64,000 nucleotides of DNA from Kribbella aluminosa (GCF_017876295.1 NZ_JAGINT010000002.1:2604001-2668000), one strand, 5' to 3'. Numbered from the stretch's first letter, positions 41,378 through 50,819 are shown. A program made the numbers and translations. The notes: generated by a model from the sequence alone, not told the origin.

Positions 41378-42586
41378 TCAGCGTGGCGCGGTCAGCGTGG
41401 CGTCCGGGTACGTGGTGCGTAGGGTGTCGATGGTGGCCGGCGGGGCGTTGCGTACGGCGTGGTCGAGGAACGTCGTGACGTAGTCGTTCTGGATCGTCAG
41501 CGCCCGGCGGCCGTCGATGCTGCCGAGGCCGATCAGGCTGCGCAACGGCCGGCCCAGGAAGTACAGGTCGTAGTCGGTGAAGTTCAGGTGGTGGGCGCCG
41601 GAGACCACGACCAGCCAGTGCGGGCTCGTGCTTGCCTTCAGCAACTGTGTGGCGGTCGCCTGTTCGCCGCCCTGGTCGGTGGCCTTGGAGCCGCAGGTGC
41701 CGGTGGTGCAGGAGTCCTCGGCGCCGAGGATCATGAACGGCTTCGCGAGCCCGGTGCCGACGACCTGGCCGAACTGCGTGCCGTCGAGGTCGACCGCGCC
41801 GGCGCAGCGCGGGTCCACCCGGCATGCCTCGAGTGATGACGCTCCGCCGAACGAGTGCCCGACGTACGCCACCTTCGGCTCGATCTTCCCGCCGAACTGC
41901 CCGGTCCCCCCGAGCGCGACCACCTGCCCGGCGACGAACCGCGCGTCCGTCGCCCACTCGGTCGCCAGCCGGTCGCCGGTCCGCTGGCTCTCCCCGGTGT
42001 GCCCGCCGGCATCCGGGGGATTGCCCTGGGAGTTGCTCGTGACGGCCTGCCCGCCGAGCACGGTCAGGTTCGCGCTGTACGTCGGCGTGAGCCCGGCGAC
42101 GACGTACCCGTGACTCGCGAGGCTCTCGGCCAGCGCGCTGTACTGCGGTGCGGCGAACCCGAGGCCCGGCTCGAGAACGACGACCGGGAATCGCCCGCCG
42201 GCCACCGCGGCGCCGTCGATCGAGCGCACCCGGATCTTGCCGAAGTCGGTCTCGAACCAGCCGGCCGGCGCGCCGAACGCGAGCTTCGACCAGAGCCCCG
42301 GGGTGTACGCCGGATGCGCGCCCTGCGCGTCCGCCGGCGCCGGGTACCACAGCCAGACGGACAGCCGGCGCGGTCCGTGGTGCGGGTCGAGCGGATCGGC
42401 GCGCCCGGCATCGACCCACTCGAAACTCGTCCGGCCGACCTGGTACTTCCCGGTCAGCTCGGGCAGCACCACCTGCCGCGCACCGAACGCCGCCATCGCC
42501 AGCATGTACCAGGCCAGCAGCACCATCACGCTGCCGATCCCGATCAGTACCCGTCGCAACCACCGATGTCTCCGCATGACGGCCAT
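41378..42586 (-). CDS. Alpha/beta hydrolase, PAF-acetylhydrolase-like, membrane-anchored
   Basis: 402 residues: one N-terminal membrane anchor (VLIGIGSVMVLLAWYMLAMA), then an alpha/beta hydrolase with nucleophile elbow YVGHSFGGASS, the Asp region AVDLDGTQFG and catalytic His in SGAHHLNFTDYD. PVVVLEPGLGFAAPQY forms the oxyanion strand. This resembles platelet-activating-factor acetylhydrolase-type esterases/lipases acting at the outer face of the membrane. The first ATG or one three codons later could be used; neither has a good ribosome site. GTACTACG, a motif also seen before padR, lies just upstream. Confidence 0.83.
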   Translation of the reverse strand: MAVMRRHRWLRRVLIGIGSVMVLLAWYMLAMAAFGARQVVLPELTGKYQVGRTSFEWVDAGRADPLDPHHGPRRLSVWLWYPAPADAQGAHPAYTPGLWSKLAFGAPAGWFETDFGKIRVRSIDGAAVAGGRFPVVVLEPGLGFAAPQYSALAESLASHGYVVAGLTPTYSANLTVLGGQAVTSNSQGNPPDAGGHTGESQRTGDRLATEWATDARFVAGQVVALGGTGQFGGKIEPKVAYVGHSFGGASSLEACRVDPRCAGAVDLDGTQFGQVVGTGLAKPFMILGAEDSCTTGTCGSKATDQGGEQATATQLLKASTSPHWLVVVSGAHHLNFTDYDLYFLGRPLRSLIGLGSIDGRRALTIQNDYVTTFLDHAVRNAPPATIDTLRTTYPDATLTAPR

Positions 42587-42663
42587 AGTACACGCTGCGT
42601 ACTACGCGACACGTACCAGTTCGCTCAGTTTCTTTTCAGGCAACCGCCAGTAGCGTCGCCGCC

Positions 42664-44646
42664 ATGAGGCGGCTTGTGCGTGGCGTGGGGGCAATGCTGC
42701 TCGGGTTCCTGTCCCTTGGCGCGGCGGCGCAGGCGTCCGCCACTTCTGGTCCGGTGCACGCCACCTCCGGCTCGGCGCAGGTCGTGCTGGTTGGGGTGGA
42801 TGGGCTCAAGTGGTCCGATGTGTCGGCTAGTGGGACGCCGAATCTCTGGCGGCTGGTCGGGGAGTCGGCGGTGGCGGCCGTGTCGGTGCGGACGGTGGAT
42901 GTGGTCGGTTGTGCTGCGGATGCCTGGCTGACGTTGAACACCGGCGTACGGACGGCGGCGCCGCGGGGTGAGAGCGGTGGCTGCGTTGCTCCGGGCGGGT
43001 TGGTCGCGCGGGGGAGTGTGTCGCGGTGGTCCGACATCGAGATGCTGGGGACGCAGTCGTCGTACGACCCGGAATTCGGACTGCTGGCCGCGGGGGCCGC
43101 CCAGCGCGGGTGCGCGACGGCGGTCGGCCCGGGGGCGGGTCTTGCGCTCGCTGATGCCCGCGGCCAGGTCGCGCACTACACAGCACAGTTGCAGGGTGCT
43201 GATCTGAACGCCTGTCCGCTGACGGTCGTCGATCTGGGCGGCGGTCCGTTGGCTGCCGTGGACGCGGAGATCGGCAAGGTGCGCGCCGCCGTGCCGTCGG
43301 CTGAGCTAGTGATCGTAGGTCTGCCTGACGGAACGGCGCCGCATCTGCAGGCGTTGCTGGTCCATGGGGGTGGGAATGGTCTGCTCGATGCGAACTCGAC
43401 CCGCCACCGCGGACTGGTACAACTCACCGATCTGACGCCGACCGTGCTCTCGGCGCTGGGGGTCGCCTCGCCTGATCGAGCCGTCGGTTCGGTACTGCGG
43501 ACCGAGTCCGGGGCGCCGCGTGATCCGCAGGCGCTGGTCCAACAGCTCGGGCAGTTCGATCGTGCGGCGCAGACGATTGATCGCAACGTCACGGCGTTCT
43601 ACTGGCTCGCCGGTGTTGGTGCGCTGGTTGCCAGCGGTCTGCTGATCGCGTTCGGGCGGTCGCGCTGGCTGCTCCTCGTCAGCGCCTCGTTGCCCGTAGC
43701 ATCGTTCCTGGCGAATCTCCTGCAGTGGTGGCGATTCTCCGCCGCCTCGCTGGTGCTGTGGATCGGCGTGATCGGCTGGGCAGTCATCGTCGGCACGGTG
43801 GCCAGGTTCGGTCCGTGGCGGCGGCAGCGGCTCGGGTCGGCAGGGTTCGTGGCCGCGGTGACGGCGGTGGTTCTGGCGGCCGACGTGGTGACCGGGTCGC
43901 GGTTGCAGCTGTCCAGTCTGTGGGGGCTCTCGCCGCTGGACGCGGGACGGTTCTACGGGGTCGGGAACGTCGCCTTCGGTGCCTTGGCGATGGCCGTTCT
44001 GATCAGCGGTGCGTGGGTCGCAAGCGTGCTACCCCGGCGCTGGGCGGTGTTGTGCGTCGCCGGAATCGGATTGGCCGCGGTGGTGGCGGACGGATGGCCG
44101 TCGTACGGCGCGGACTTCGGGGGAGTGCTGGCGCTCGTACCAGGCGTCGCCGTCCTGGTCGTGGCGGTCGCCGGGATTCGGGTCCGCGCCCGGTGGGTGC
44201 TGATCATCGGCGCGGGAGCGGTCGCGGCCGTCGTGGGCATCGCGCTGCTCGACTGGTCGCGAGGATCAGGCCGCCGTTCGCACCTCGGCAACTTCGTGCA
44301 GCAGGTGTTCGACGGAACTGCCGGCAGCACCCTGCACCGCAAGGTCGACGCCAACGTGCAGTCGTTCGCCGGCCGGCCGTGGCTCGCCGTACTGGTCGCA
44401 CTCGTGGTCCTGCTCACCGCCGTGCTGGTGATCCGCCCGGAACGACTTCGGGCGGCTCAAGTCCTCAACACCGAACCGGTCCTCCGGCCGTGTATCGCGG
44501 CCTGCCTGGTGACCGCCGTGGTCGGGATGGCGGCCAACGACTCGGGCGTCATCGTGCTCGGGATCTGTTGTGCCGTGGCGCTTCCGCTGCTCGTGCACGC
44601 TATGCGGGATTCGGCGACGCAAGACCCGCGTCGTACGCGAATATGA
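42664..44646 (+). CDS. Large membrane protein with alkaline-phosphatase-like outer domain
   Basis: 660 residues. Signal peptide 1-26; an outside domain of about 280 residues starting QVVLVGVDGLKWSDVSASGT and continuing GVRTAAPRGES and LVQLTDLTPTVLSALGV, reminiscent of the alkaline phosphatase/sulfatase fold. Around ten membrane segments follow from about 305, with GRFYGVGNVAFG and WPSYGADFGGVLAL in loops. The metal-binding set of true phosphatases is not clearly complete, so activity is uncertain. Convergent with and overlapping a NarL-type regulator by 47 nt. Role unknown; cell-envelope work is likely. Confidence 0.7.
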   Translation: MRRLVRGVGAMLLGFLSLGAAAQASATSGPVHATSGSAQVVLVGVDGLKWSDVSASGTPNLWRLVGESAVAAVSVRTVDVVGCAADAWLTLNTGVRTAAPRGESGGCVAPGGLVARGSVSRWSDIEMLGTQSSYDPEFGLLAAGAAQRGCATAVGPGAGLALADARGQVAHYTAQLQGADLNACPLTVVDLGGGPLAAVDAEIGKVRAAVPSAELVIVGLPDGTAPHLQALLVHGGGNGLLDANSTRHRGLVQLTDLTPTVLSALGVASPDRAVGSVLRTESGAPRDPQALVQQLGQFDRAAQTIDRNVTAFYWLAGVGALVASGLLIAFGRSRWLLLVSASLPVASFLANLLQWWRFSAASLVLWIGVIGWAVIVGTVARFGPWRRQRLGSAGFVAAVTAVVLAADVVTGSRLQLSSLWGLSPLDAGRFYGVGNVAFGALAMAVLISGAWVASVLPRRWAVLCVAGIGLAAVVADGWPSYGADFGGVLALVPGVAVLVVAVAGIRVRARWVLIIGAGAVAAVVGIALLDWSRGSGRRSHLGNFVQQVFDGTAGSTLHRKVDANVQSFAGRPWLAVLVALVVLLTAVLVIRPERLRAAQVLNTEPVLRPCIAACLVTAVVGMAANDSGVIVLGICCAVALPLLVHAMRDSATQDPRRTRI

Positions 44647-45259
44647 CTGCCTGAACCCGGTCCCGGGCGCCGATCTTCGCGAGTACGCGGCCGACGTGGG
44701 TCTTCACCGTCGACTCGGACAGGTGCAGCCGGGCGGCGATCTCCGGGTTGGTCCAGCCGCGGCCGATCGCGATCAGGATCTCGCGCTCGCGGTCCGTCAG
44801 TGTCCGGAGCCGCCCGCCGTCCGGGGCCGCGCCGGGCAGCTGGTACGCGTACGTGTCGAGCAGCCGCCGGGTCAGTGCGGGCGCGATGATCGCGTCGCCG
44901 GCCGCGACCGCGCGGATACCGCCGAGCAGCTCCTCGGGCCGCGCGTCCTTCAGCAGGAACCCGCTCGCCCCGGCCCGGAGCGCCGCGTGCGCGTACTCGT
45001 CGAGGTCGAACGTGGTCAGCACCAGGATCCGCGAGCGATTGCCGCTGGCAACGATCCGGCGGGTGGCCTCGATACCGTCCATGCCGGGCATCCGGATGTC
45101 CATCAGCACCACGTCCGGGTGCAGCTCGGCGGTCCGCCGGACCGCTTCCGAACCGCTCCCGGCCTCGCCCGCGACCTGCGTCTCCGGGACGGACTCGAGC
45201 AGGATCCGGAGGCCGAGGCGCTGCAGCGGCTGGTCGTCGACGATCAGGACCGTGGTCAT
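44600..45259 (-). CDS. NarL/LuxR-type response regulator
   Basis: 219 residues with Asp54 (VVLMDIRMPGMDG), Lys in GFLLKDARPE and a LuxR HTH (LTDREREILIAIGRGWTNPE, then STVKTHVGRVLAKIG). It overlaps its kinase by 4 nt. Last gene of an ATPase-permease-kinase-regulator operon, so it probably controls its own exporter. Confidence 0.92.
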   Translation of the reverse strand: MTTVLIVDDQPLQRLGLRILLESVPETQVAGEAGSGSEAVRRTAELHPDVVLMDIRMPGMDGIEATRRIVASGNRSRILVLTTFDLDEYAHAALRAGASGFLLKDARPEELLGGIRAVAAGDAIIAPALTRRLLDTYAYQLPGAAPDGGRLRTLTDREREILIAIGRGWTNPEIAARLHLSESTVKTHVGRVLAKIGARDRVQAVIFAYDAGLASPNPA

Positions 45260-46575
45260 GGTGTCCTTTGCGGGGCGAGGTCGAGCTCGGTCTGCACGCG
45301 CCAGCCGCCGGCCGGGGTCCGGCCGGTGCGCACGACACCGCCGTACAGCGCCGCCCGCTCCCGCATGCCGATCAGACCTTGCCCAGGAGCGGACTCAGCA
45401 GTCGTTTCAGGGGTCAGCGGTACGTCGACAGGCCCGGTGTCCTCGACCTGGATCCGGAGCCGCTGCTGCACGACCTCGAGGGACACCCGCGCATCGGTGT
45501 CCGGGCCGGCGTGTTTGAGCGTGTTCGTGAGCGCTTCCTGGACGATCCGGTACGCCGCCAGCTGGAGACCGCGGTCGGCCGGGAACTCGCCCGCGGTCCG
45601 GTAGCTGACCCGCGGACCGGCGGCCCGGAACCGTTCGCAGAGCGCGTCGACGTCCGCGATCCCGGGCTGCGGGCTGAGCTCCGGTACGGCAGTCTCGTCG
45701 CGCAGCGCACCGAGCGTCCGCCGGAGGTCGTTGAGCGCCTCGCGACCGGTCTCGCCGATCAGCGTCAGCGCCTGCGCGGTGCGCTCCGGATGCACCCGGA
45801 CCGCGTACGCGCCGCCGTCCGCGAGCCGGATGATCACCGACAGGTTGTGGCCGAGGATGTCGTGCATCTCGCGGGCCACCCGGGCCCGTTCGCCGGCGAC
45901 CGCGAGCAGCGTGCGCTGGTCGCGTTCGATCTCCAGCCGGGCGGCCCGGTCCCGGAGCGCGGCGAGCTGTGAGCGCCGGATCCGGACCACCAGGCCGAGC
46001 GCGATCGCGGCGGTCATCGCCATCACCAGGAAGAACGCGATCTCGGCGACCGACACGATCCCCGCGATCCGGATCACCGCGAACGTGAACGCCGCGATCG
46101 TGATCGCCGACGCCCAGAGCAGCCGGCGCAGCGAGCTGTGCAGCGTGAGGCTGTAGAGCGCGATCAGCACCGCGACGTCCGCCCGGAGGAACACCAGCAG
46201 CGACCACTGCACGACGAAGGCGGCCGCCGTCAGGACGAACGCGGTCATCGGTGCGCGCCGCCGTACGAACAGCGGCAGCATCAGGCCGGCCTGGAGCGCG
46301 ATCATGCCCCAGCGGGGCAGCTCCGTGAAGACACCTGCCACTTCCCGGGGATCGCCGCCGCGGAACTGGTCCGGGACGCAGAACAGCAGCACAGCACCGA
46401 CCACCACGAGCGTGTCGAGAACCCACGGGCGTGCGCGATCGGCGCGGCGGAGCCGCCGGGCGACCTGGCTGAGGCTGACCACCCAGGGGTGGCGCCACAG
46501 CGGATCAGGGTCGACCGGCGGCATCTGTCCACCAAGCGCCGTCGTCACGACTCCATTGTGACCGTCGATGTCCAT
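45256..46575 (-). CDS. NarL-type sensor histidine kinase (HisKA_3)
   Basis: About 439 residues with four to six membrane segments up to residue 197, phospho-His238 in AREMHDILGHNLSVI, and ATPase motifs VQEALTNTLKHAGP and GQGLIGMRERAALYGG. The start is unsure: no ATG has a good ribosome site, and a GTG at 46548 is an alternative. The gene follows an ABC-2 permease by 26 nt on the same strand. It is a counterpart of the kinase at 24042-25154. Confidence 0.9.
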   Translation of the reverse strand: MDIDGHNGVVTTALGGQMPPVDPDPLWRHPWVVSLSQVARRLRRADRARPWVLDTLVVVGAVLLFCVPDQFRGGDPREVAGVFTELPRWGMIALQAGLMLPLFVRRRAPMTAFVLTAAAFVVQWSLLVFLRADVAVLIALYSLTLHSSLRRLLWASAITIAAFTFAVIRIAGIVSVAEIAFFLVMAMTAAIALGLVVRIRRSQLAALRDRAARLEIERDQRTLLAVAGERARVAREMHDILGHNLSVIIRLADGGAYAVRVHPERTAQALTLIGETGREALNDLRRTLGALRDETAVPELSPQPGIADVDALCERFRAAGPRVSYRTAGEFPADRGLQLAAYRIVQEALTNTLKHAGPDTDARVSLEVVQQRLRIQVEDTGPVDVPLTPETTAESAPGQGLIGMRERAALYGGVVRTGRTPAGGWRVQTELDLAPQRTP

Positions 46576-46601
46576 GGCAGTGGACGGTTCTCAGCTGCCG
46601 C

Positions 46602-47435
46602 TCAGGCGTCGCTGTGGGACAGCCGCCAGGCCGCACCGGCCAGCGCCAGCGCCGTCCAGGCCACGAACACCAGGAAACCCGGACCGGCCGACAGCGTGTG
46701 CGGCCCGTGCTGCAGCGAGAACATCGACTCGCCCGCGACACTCGGCAGGTACGGCTGGATCGCGTTGTGCCAGGACGTCGGCAGCAGCGAGATCAGGCCC
46801 GGGATCAGCATCAGGGCCCCGACCAGCACGGAGATCGCGCCGGCGACCGACCGCAGCAGTGCGCCGAGGGCGACCCCGATGACGCCGATCAGTGCGAGGT
46901 ACACGGTTGCCCCGAGCAGGCTCCGCAGCACCCCGCTGCTCGAGATCGTCAGCGCCGCCGGTGTGCTGTGCAGGATCCCGCTGTCCACGAAGAAGGCAAC
47001 GAACGACCCGACCAGTGCGAGGACCAGCGCCACCACGCCGTACACCGTTGCCTTCGACCACAACACCGGCAACCGGCGCGGGACCGCGGCGAGCGTGGAG
47101 CGGATCGCCCCGGTCGAGTACTCGCCCGCGGACACCAGGACGCCGAGCACCCCGAGGGCCAGCTGCGAGATCGGTACGCCGAACAGCGACAGGCTCAACG
47201 CGGTCGCGTCCGCGAAGTCCGGGTCCATCGGCCGGCCCGAGGTGAAGGAGTGGTGGTAGCGCCAGGCGGCAATGATGCCGAAGGCAACCAGGAACAGCAT
47301 CGCCAGTCCGAGCGTGATCCAGGTGGACCGCAACGACCACAGCTTGGTCGACTCCGACTGCAGGACATGCGAACCGGTGACCCGGTACGCCGGTTTCGTG
47401 GCGGCTACGGGTTCCTTGTGTGCGATCGCGGTCAT
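46602..47435 (-). CDS. ABC-2 type exporter permease
   Basis: 277 residues with about six membrane segments; SESTKLWSLRSTWITLGLAM opens the first, and SAGEYSTGAIRSTLAAVPRR corresponds to the loop seen in the permease at 22471-23238 (TSEYTTGQIRTTFTAVPRRL). Overlaps its ATPase by 4 nt. Cargo unknown. Confidence 0.9.
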   Translation of the reverse strand: MTAIAHKEPVAATKPAYRVTGSHVLQSESTKLWSLRSTWITLGLAMLFLVAFGIIAAWRYHHSFTSGRPMDPDFADATALSLSLFGVPISQLALGVLGVLVSAGEYSTGAIRSTLAAVPRRLPVLWSKATVYGVVALVLALVGSFVAFFVDSGILHSTPAALTISSSGVLRSLLGATVYLALIGVIGVALGALLRSVAGAISVLVGALMLIPGLISLLPTSWHNAIQPYLPSVAGESMFSLQHGPHTLSAGPGFLVFVAWTALALAGAAWRLSHSDA

Positions 47436-48361
47436 GCGGCACGCTCCTCGAGATCGGTCGTGCCGTGGTACACCACGTCGTCGCGGGTGAGGTCCATGAA
47501 CGCCTGCTCGAGCGACACCTTCACGGTGGTCAGCTCGTACAGCGCGATCCCGTGCTCGGCGGCCCTCGTGCCGATGGAGCGGGCCGGCAGACCGGTGATC
47601 TCCAGCTCTTCGGACCCGGCCTGGCCGACGATCTGCACCCCCGGACCGGCCAGCGCGTCCCGCAGCTTCGCCGGGTTCGCGGTCGCCACCCGGACGGCGT
47701 CACCGCCCGCCTGCTGGACCAGTTCGTCGACGGTCGTGTCGGCGAGCAGCCGGCCCCGTCCGACGACGATCAACCGGTCCGCGACCAGCGCCATCTCGCT
47801 CATCAGGTGCGAGGAGACGAACACCGTCCGCCCCTCGGAGGCGAGCCGGGTGAGCAGGTTGCGGATCCACAGCACGCCTTCCGGGTCCAGCCCGTTGACC
47901 GGCTCGTCCAGCATCACGGTCGCCGGATCCCCGAGCAGCGCGCTGGCGATGCCGAGCCGCTGACCCATGCCGAGCGAGAACTGACCTGCCCGCTTCTTCG
48001 CGACCGACTGCAGGCCGGTCAGCTCGATCACCTCGTCCACCCGGCGGCGCGGGATGCCGTGCGTCTGCGCCTGGGTGAGCAGGTGGTTGAAGGCGGACCG
48101 GCCGGGATGCACCGACTTCGCCTCGAGCAGCGCACCGACCTCCTGCAACGGCGACGAATGGTCCCGGTAGTGCTTGCCGTTCACCGTCACCGACCCGCTG
48201 GTGGGCGCGTCCAGTCCGAGGATCATTCGCATCGTCGTCGACTTCCCGGCGCCGTTCGGCCCCAGGAACCCCGTGACGGCGCCCGGCCGGACCGTGAACT
48301 CCAGCCCGTCGACCGCCGTCGTCTCGCCGTACCGCTTCGTCAGCTGCCTCGCTTCGATCAT
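47432..48361 (-). CDS. ABC exporter ATPase
   Basis: 309 residues: Walker A GPNGAGKST, signature FSLGMGQRLGIA, Walker B VMLDEPVNGLDPEG, and a C-terminal regulatory part of about 80 residues typical of NatA/DrrA-type ATPases. Closely related to the ATPase at 23238-23948, which lacks most of this tail. First gene of the ATPase-permease-kinase-regulator operon. A 13-bp inverted repeat lies 34 bp upstream and may bind the operon's own regulator. Confidence 0.93.
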   Translation of the reverse strand: MIEARQLTKRYGETTAVDGLEFTVRPGAVTGFLGPNGAGKSTTMRMILGLDAPTSGSVTVNGKHYRDHSSPLQEVGALLEAKSVHPGRSAFNHLLTQAQTHGIPRRRVDEVIELTGLQSVAKKRAGQFSLGMGQRLGIASALLGDPATVMLDEPVNGLDPEGVLWIRNLLTRLASEGRTVFVSSHLMSEMALVADRLIVVGRGRLLADTTVDELVQQAGGDAVRVATANPAKLRDALAGPGVQIVGQAGSEELEITGLPARSIGTRAAEHGIALYELTTVKVSLEQAFMDLTRDDVVYHGTTDLEERAA

Positions 48362-48394
48362 GGAGCCAACCTAGGGACCACCGACGGTGGGAAC

Positions 48395-48445
48395 CGTAGT
48401 ACCGCGGCCCGATCTTCGGACGGCCCGTCGTACCGCGGTACTACG
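48395..48445. promoter_or_regulatory. 13-bp inverted repeat upstream of the ABC-2 operon
   Basis: CGTAGTACCGCGG (48395-48407) and CCGCGGTACTACG (48433-48445) are exact reverse complements, 25 nt apart. The place fits an operator for the ABC-2/two-component operon (minus strand). CGTAGTAC also occurs before padR (39587-39594) and, reversed, at 42599-42606. A terminator role is less likely, as it lies between divergent genes. Confidence 0.6.
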
Positions 48446-48487
48446 TCGGGCCCGAGGTCCGGTGTCGACCGTGGTCGTTGTTGTGGT

Positions 48488-48506
48488 TAAGGTAAGGCAT
48501 GCCTAA
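48488..48506. promoter_or_regulatory. IdeR/DmdR-type iron box over the start codon
   Basis: TAAGGTAAGGCATGCCTAA matches the actinobacterial iron box TTAGGTTAGGCTAACCTAA at 14 of 19 positions, by hand alignment, and is itself close to palindromic. The ATG of the iron-type binding lipoprotein lies inside it, so repressor binding would block transcription at or just before the start. Confidence 0.75.
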
Positions 48507-49725
48507 GTTTCACGATCGACTTCGCCCCGCCCGGCGGCGCCCGGTCTGGGGTCTGCTGGCGGTCCTCGCGACCGTCGCACTCGCTGCCTGTGGCGGGTCG
48601 TCCTCGGGAGCCGAACCGTCCGGATCCGGCCCAGGTTTCGGCACAGGATCCGGCACAGGATCCGGCAAGGAGACCGTGACCGACGTACTCGGCCGCAAGG
48701 TCGAGGTCCCGGTCCCGGCCCAGCGGGTGCTGCTCGACGGTGGGCGCCTGCTCTACACGACGTCGCTGCTGAACAAGGCGAACCCGCTGGAGCACATCGT
48801 CGGAATGCCCGCCGACCTCGAGCAGAACGACCCGGACACCCTGAACGAGTTCCGGAAGAAGTTCCCCGACATCGACAAGATCCAGCGGATCGGCGACGTC
48901 TGGGACGGCTCGTTCTCGCTGGAGGCCGTGCTCAAGCTCCGGCCGGACGTGTTCTTCCTGAGCGCGTCGAGCTACCAGGCGGCGATGGACGCCGGGATCG
49001 TCGACCGGCTGCAGAAGGTCGGCGTACCGACCGTGGCCGTGGACTACTTCGACGATCCGCTCAAGAACACCGTGCCGAGTGTCCGCCTGATGGGGACGGT
49101 GCTGGGCAAGACGACCGAGGCCGAGGCGTTCGCGACGTACTACGAGTCGGCCGTCGGCACCGTCCGGTCGCGGCTCGACGCCGCCAAGCAGCCGCCCACC
49201 CCGACCCTGCTCTGGCGCGCTCCGGGGTACTTCGACTGCTGCTCGAGCTTCTCGAAGTCGAACCTGGCCGAGCTGGTCACGTTCGCCGGCGGCAAGAACC
49301 TCGCCGACGAGATCCTCAAGACGCCGCAGGGCACGATCAGCCCGGAGACGGTGCTGACCCGCAATCCCGACGTGATCATCGCGACCGGCGCCAACTGGGT
49401 GCCGGGTACTCCGGCCAAGCCCGGGACGTTCGTACCGCTCGGGTACGACGAGACCCCGGCCAAGGCGAGTGCGCAGCTGGCCTCGATCGTCCACAAGCAG
49501 GCCGGATTCGATCAGCTGAAGGCGGTCCGGGCGCAGCGGACGTACGTCGTGTGGCACCACTTCTACGACTCGCCGTACAACTTCCTGGCCATCCAGTGGT
49601 TCGCGAAATGGCTGCACCCGGACCTGTTCAAGGACATCGACCCGGACGTCGCCATCAGGGAGCTGCACGAGAAGTTCCTGCCGTTGCCGTACCGGGGGAC
49701 GTTCTGGTCAGAGCTTCCGCGGTGA
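48499..49725 (+). CDS. Iron-siderophore/haem-type ABC binding lipoprotein
   Basis: 408 residues: lipoprotein signal with LAAC (Cys31), a Gly/Ser linker encoded by short tandem GGATCCGGCACA repeats, then a FecB/FepB-type binding fold (TVTDVLGRKVEVPVPAQRVL, SLEAVLKLRPDVFFLSASSY). No signature for one siderophore is visible. First gene of a binding protein-permease-ATPase operon under an iron box. AAGGTAAGG before the ATG could serve as ribosome site, although the mRNA may be leaderless. Confidence 0.87.
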   Translation: MPKFHDRLRPARRRPVWGLLAVLATVALAACGGSSSGAEPSGSGPGFGTGSGTGSGKETVTDVLGRKVEVPVPAQRVLLDGGRLLYTTSLLNKANPLEHIVGMPADLEQNDPDTLNEFRKKFPDIDKIQRIGDVWDGSFSLEAVLKLRPDVFFLSASSYQAAMDAGIVDRLQKVGVPTVAVDYFDDPLKNTVPSVRLMGTVLGKTTEAEAFATYYESAVGTVRSRLDAAKQPPTPTLLWRAPGYFDCCSSFSKSNLAELVTFAGGKNLADEILKTPQGTISPETVLTRNPDVIIATGANWVPGTPAKPGTFVPLGYDETPAKASAQLASIVHKQAGFDQLKAVRAQRTYVVWHHFYDSPYNFLAIQWFAKWLHPDLFKDIDPDVAIRELHEKFLPLPYRGTFWSELPR

Positions 49726-50819
49726 CGTCGGTGACCGCAGTGACCTCGGTGATCGAGGCCGGGCCGGAGGCGATCGCGGCCGAAGTCGTCCGCGATCATG
49801 GGATCCAGCAGCGTCGCCGGCGGCTGACGGTCGCCGGTCTGGGACTCCTGCTGCTGGTGGCCGTCGTCGGCGATGTCATGGTCGGTGGCGAGGGGCTGCG
49901 ACTGGCCGATACCGTACGGGCGCTCTTCACGCCGTGGCATGCGCCGACGATCGACGAGCAGATCGTCTGGAACATCCGGATGCCGATGACCGCGACCGGA
50001 GTGCTGGTCGGTGCCGCGCTGGCGCTGGCCGGGGCCGAGATGCAGACGATCCTGAACAACCCGCTGGCCGAGCCGTACACGCTCGGGGTGTCCGCCGCCG
50101 CGAGCTTCGGCGCCGCGCTGAGCCTCGTGGCCGGGCTGTCCGCGCTGCCGCTCGGCAGCCTGCTGGGCACGGCCGGGATGGCGTGGGTGTTCGCGATGCT
50201 GGCCAGCGCGGTGATCATTGCCTTCAGCATCATTCGGGGTCCGCACACGGAGACGATGGTGCTGCTGGGGATCGCGATGGTGTTCCTGTTCACCGCCCTG
50301 CTCAGCCTGCTGCAGTACGTCGCCTCGGACGCGCAGCTGCAGCAGGTGGTGTTCTGGACGCTGGGCAGTCTGAGCCGGGCCAGCTGGCAGCAGGTCGCGA
50401 TGATGGCGGTGGTGCTCGCGATCGCCGTACCGCTGCTGCTGCGCGCCTCCTGGCAGCTGACGGCGATGCGCCTGGGCGACGACCGGGCCCGTGCGCTCGG
50501 CGTCAACGTCGCGAAGGTGCGGATCGTGGTGCTGGCCGGGATCTCGCTGGTCGCGGCGACCGGAGTCGCGATCGCCGGCAGCATCGCGTTCGTCGGCCTG
50601 GTCGGGCCGCACGTCGCCCGGATGCTGGTCGGTGAGAACCACCGGCATTTCGTGCCCGCCTCGATGTTCGGCGGTGCGTTGCTGCTGGTCGCGTCGTCGC
50701 TGGTCAGCAAGCTCCTGGTACCGGGCGTCATCATCCCGGTCGGGATCATCACCTCGATCGTCGGCGTACCGGTCTTCCTGGGTCTCATCCTCTCCAGACG
50801 GCGGCAGCTGTGGGCCTGA
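49722..50819 (+). CDS. FecCD-type ABC permease
   Basis: 365 residues with about ten membrane segments. NIRMPMTATGVLVGAALALA, GAEMQTILNNPLAEPYTLGV and GSIAFVGLVGPHVARMLVG are the conserved marks of iron-complex and cobalamin permeases (BtuC/FhuB fold). The GTG start overlaps the binding-protein stop. It works as a homodimer with the ATPase that follows. Confidence 0.93.
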   Translation: MTSVTAVTSVIEAGPEAIAAEVVRDHGIQQRRRRLTVAGLGLLLLVAVVGDVMVGGEGLRLADTVRALFTPWHAPTIDEQIVWNIRMPMTATGVLVGAALALAGAEMQTILNNPLAEPYTLGVSAAASFGAALSLVAGLSALPLGSLLGTAGMAWVFAMLASAVIIAFSIIRGPHTETMVLLGIAMVFLFTALLSLLQYVASDAQLQQVVFWTLGSLSRASWQQVAMMAVVLAIAVPLLLRASWQLTAMRLGDDRARALGVNVAKVRIVVLAGISLVAATGVAIAGSIAFVGLVGPHVARMLVGENHRHFVPASMFGGALLLVASSLVSKLLVPGVIIPVGIITSIVGVPVFLGLILSRRRQLWA

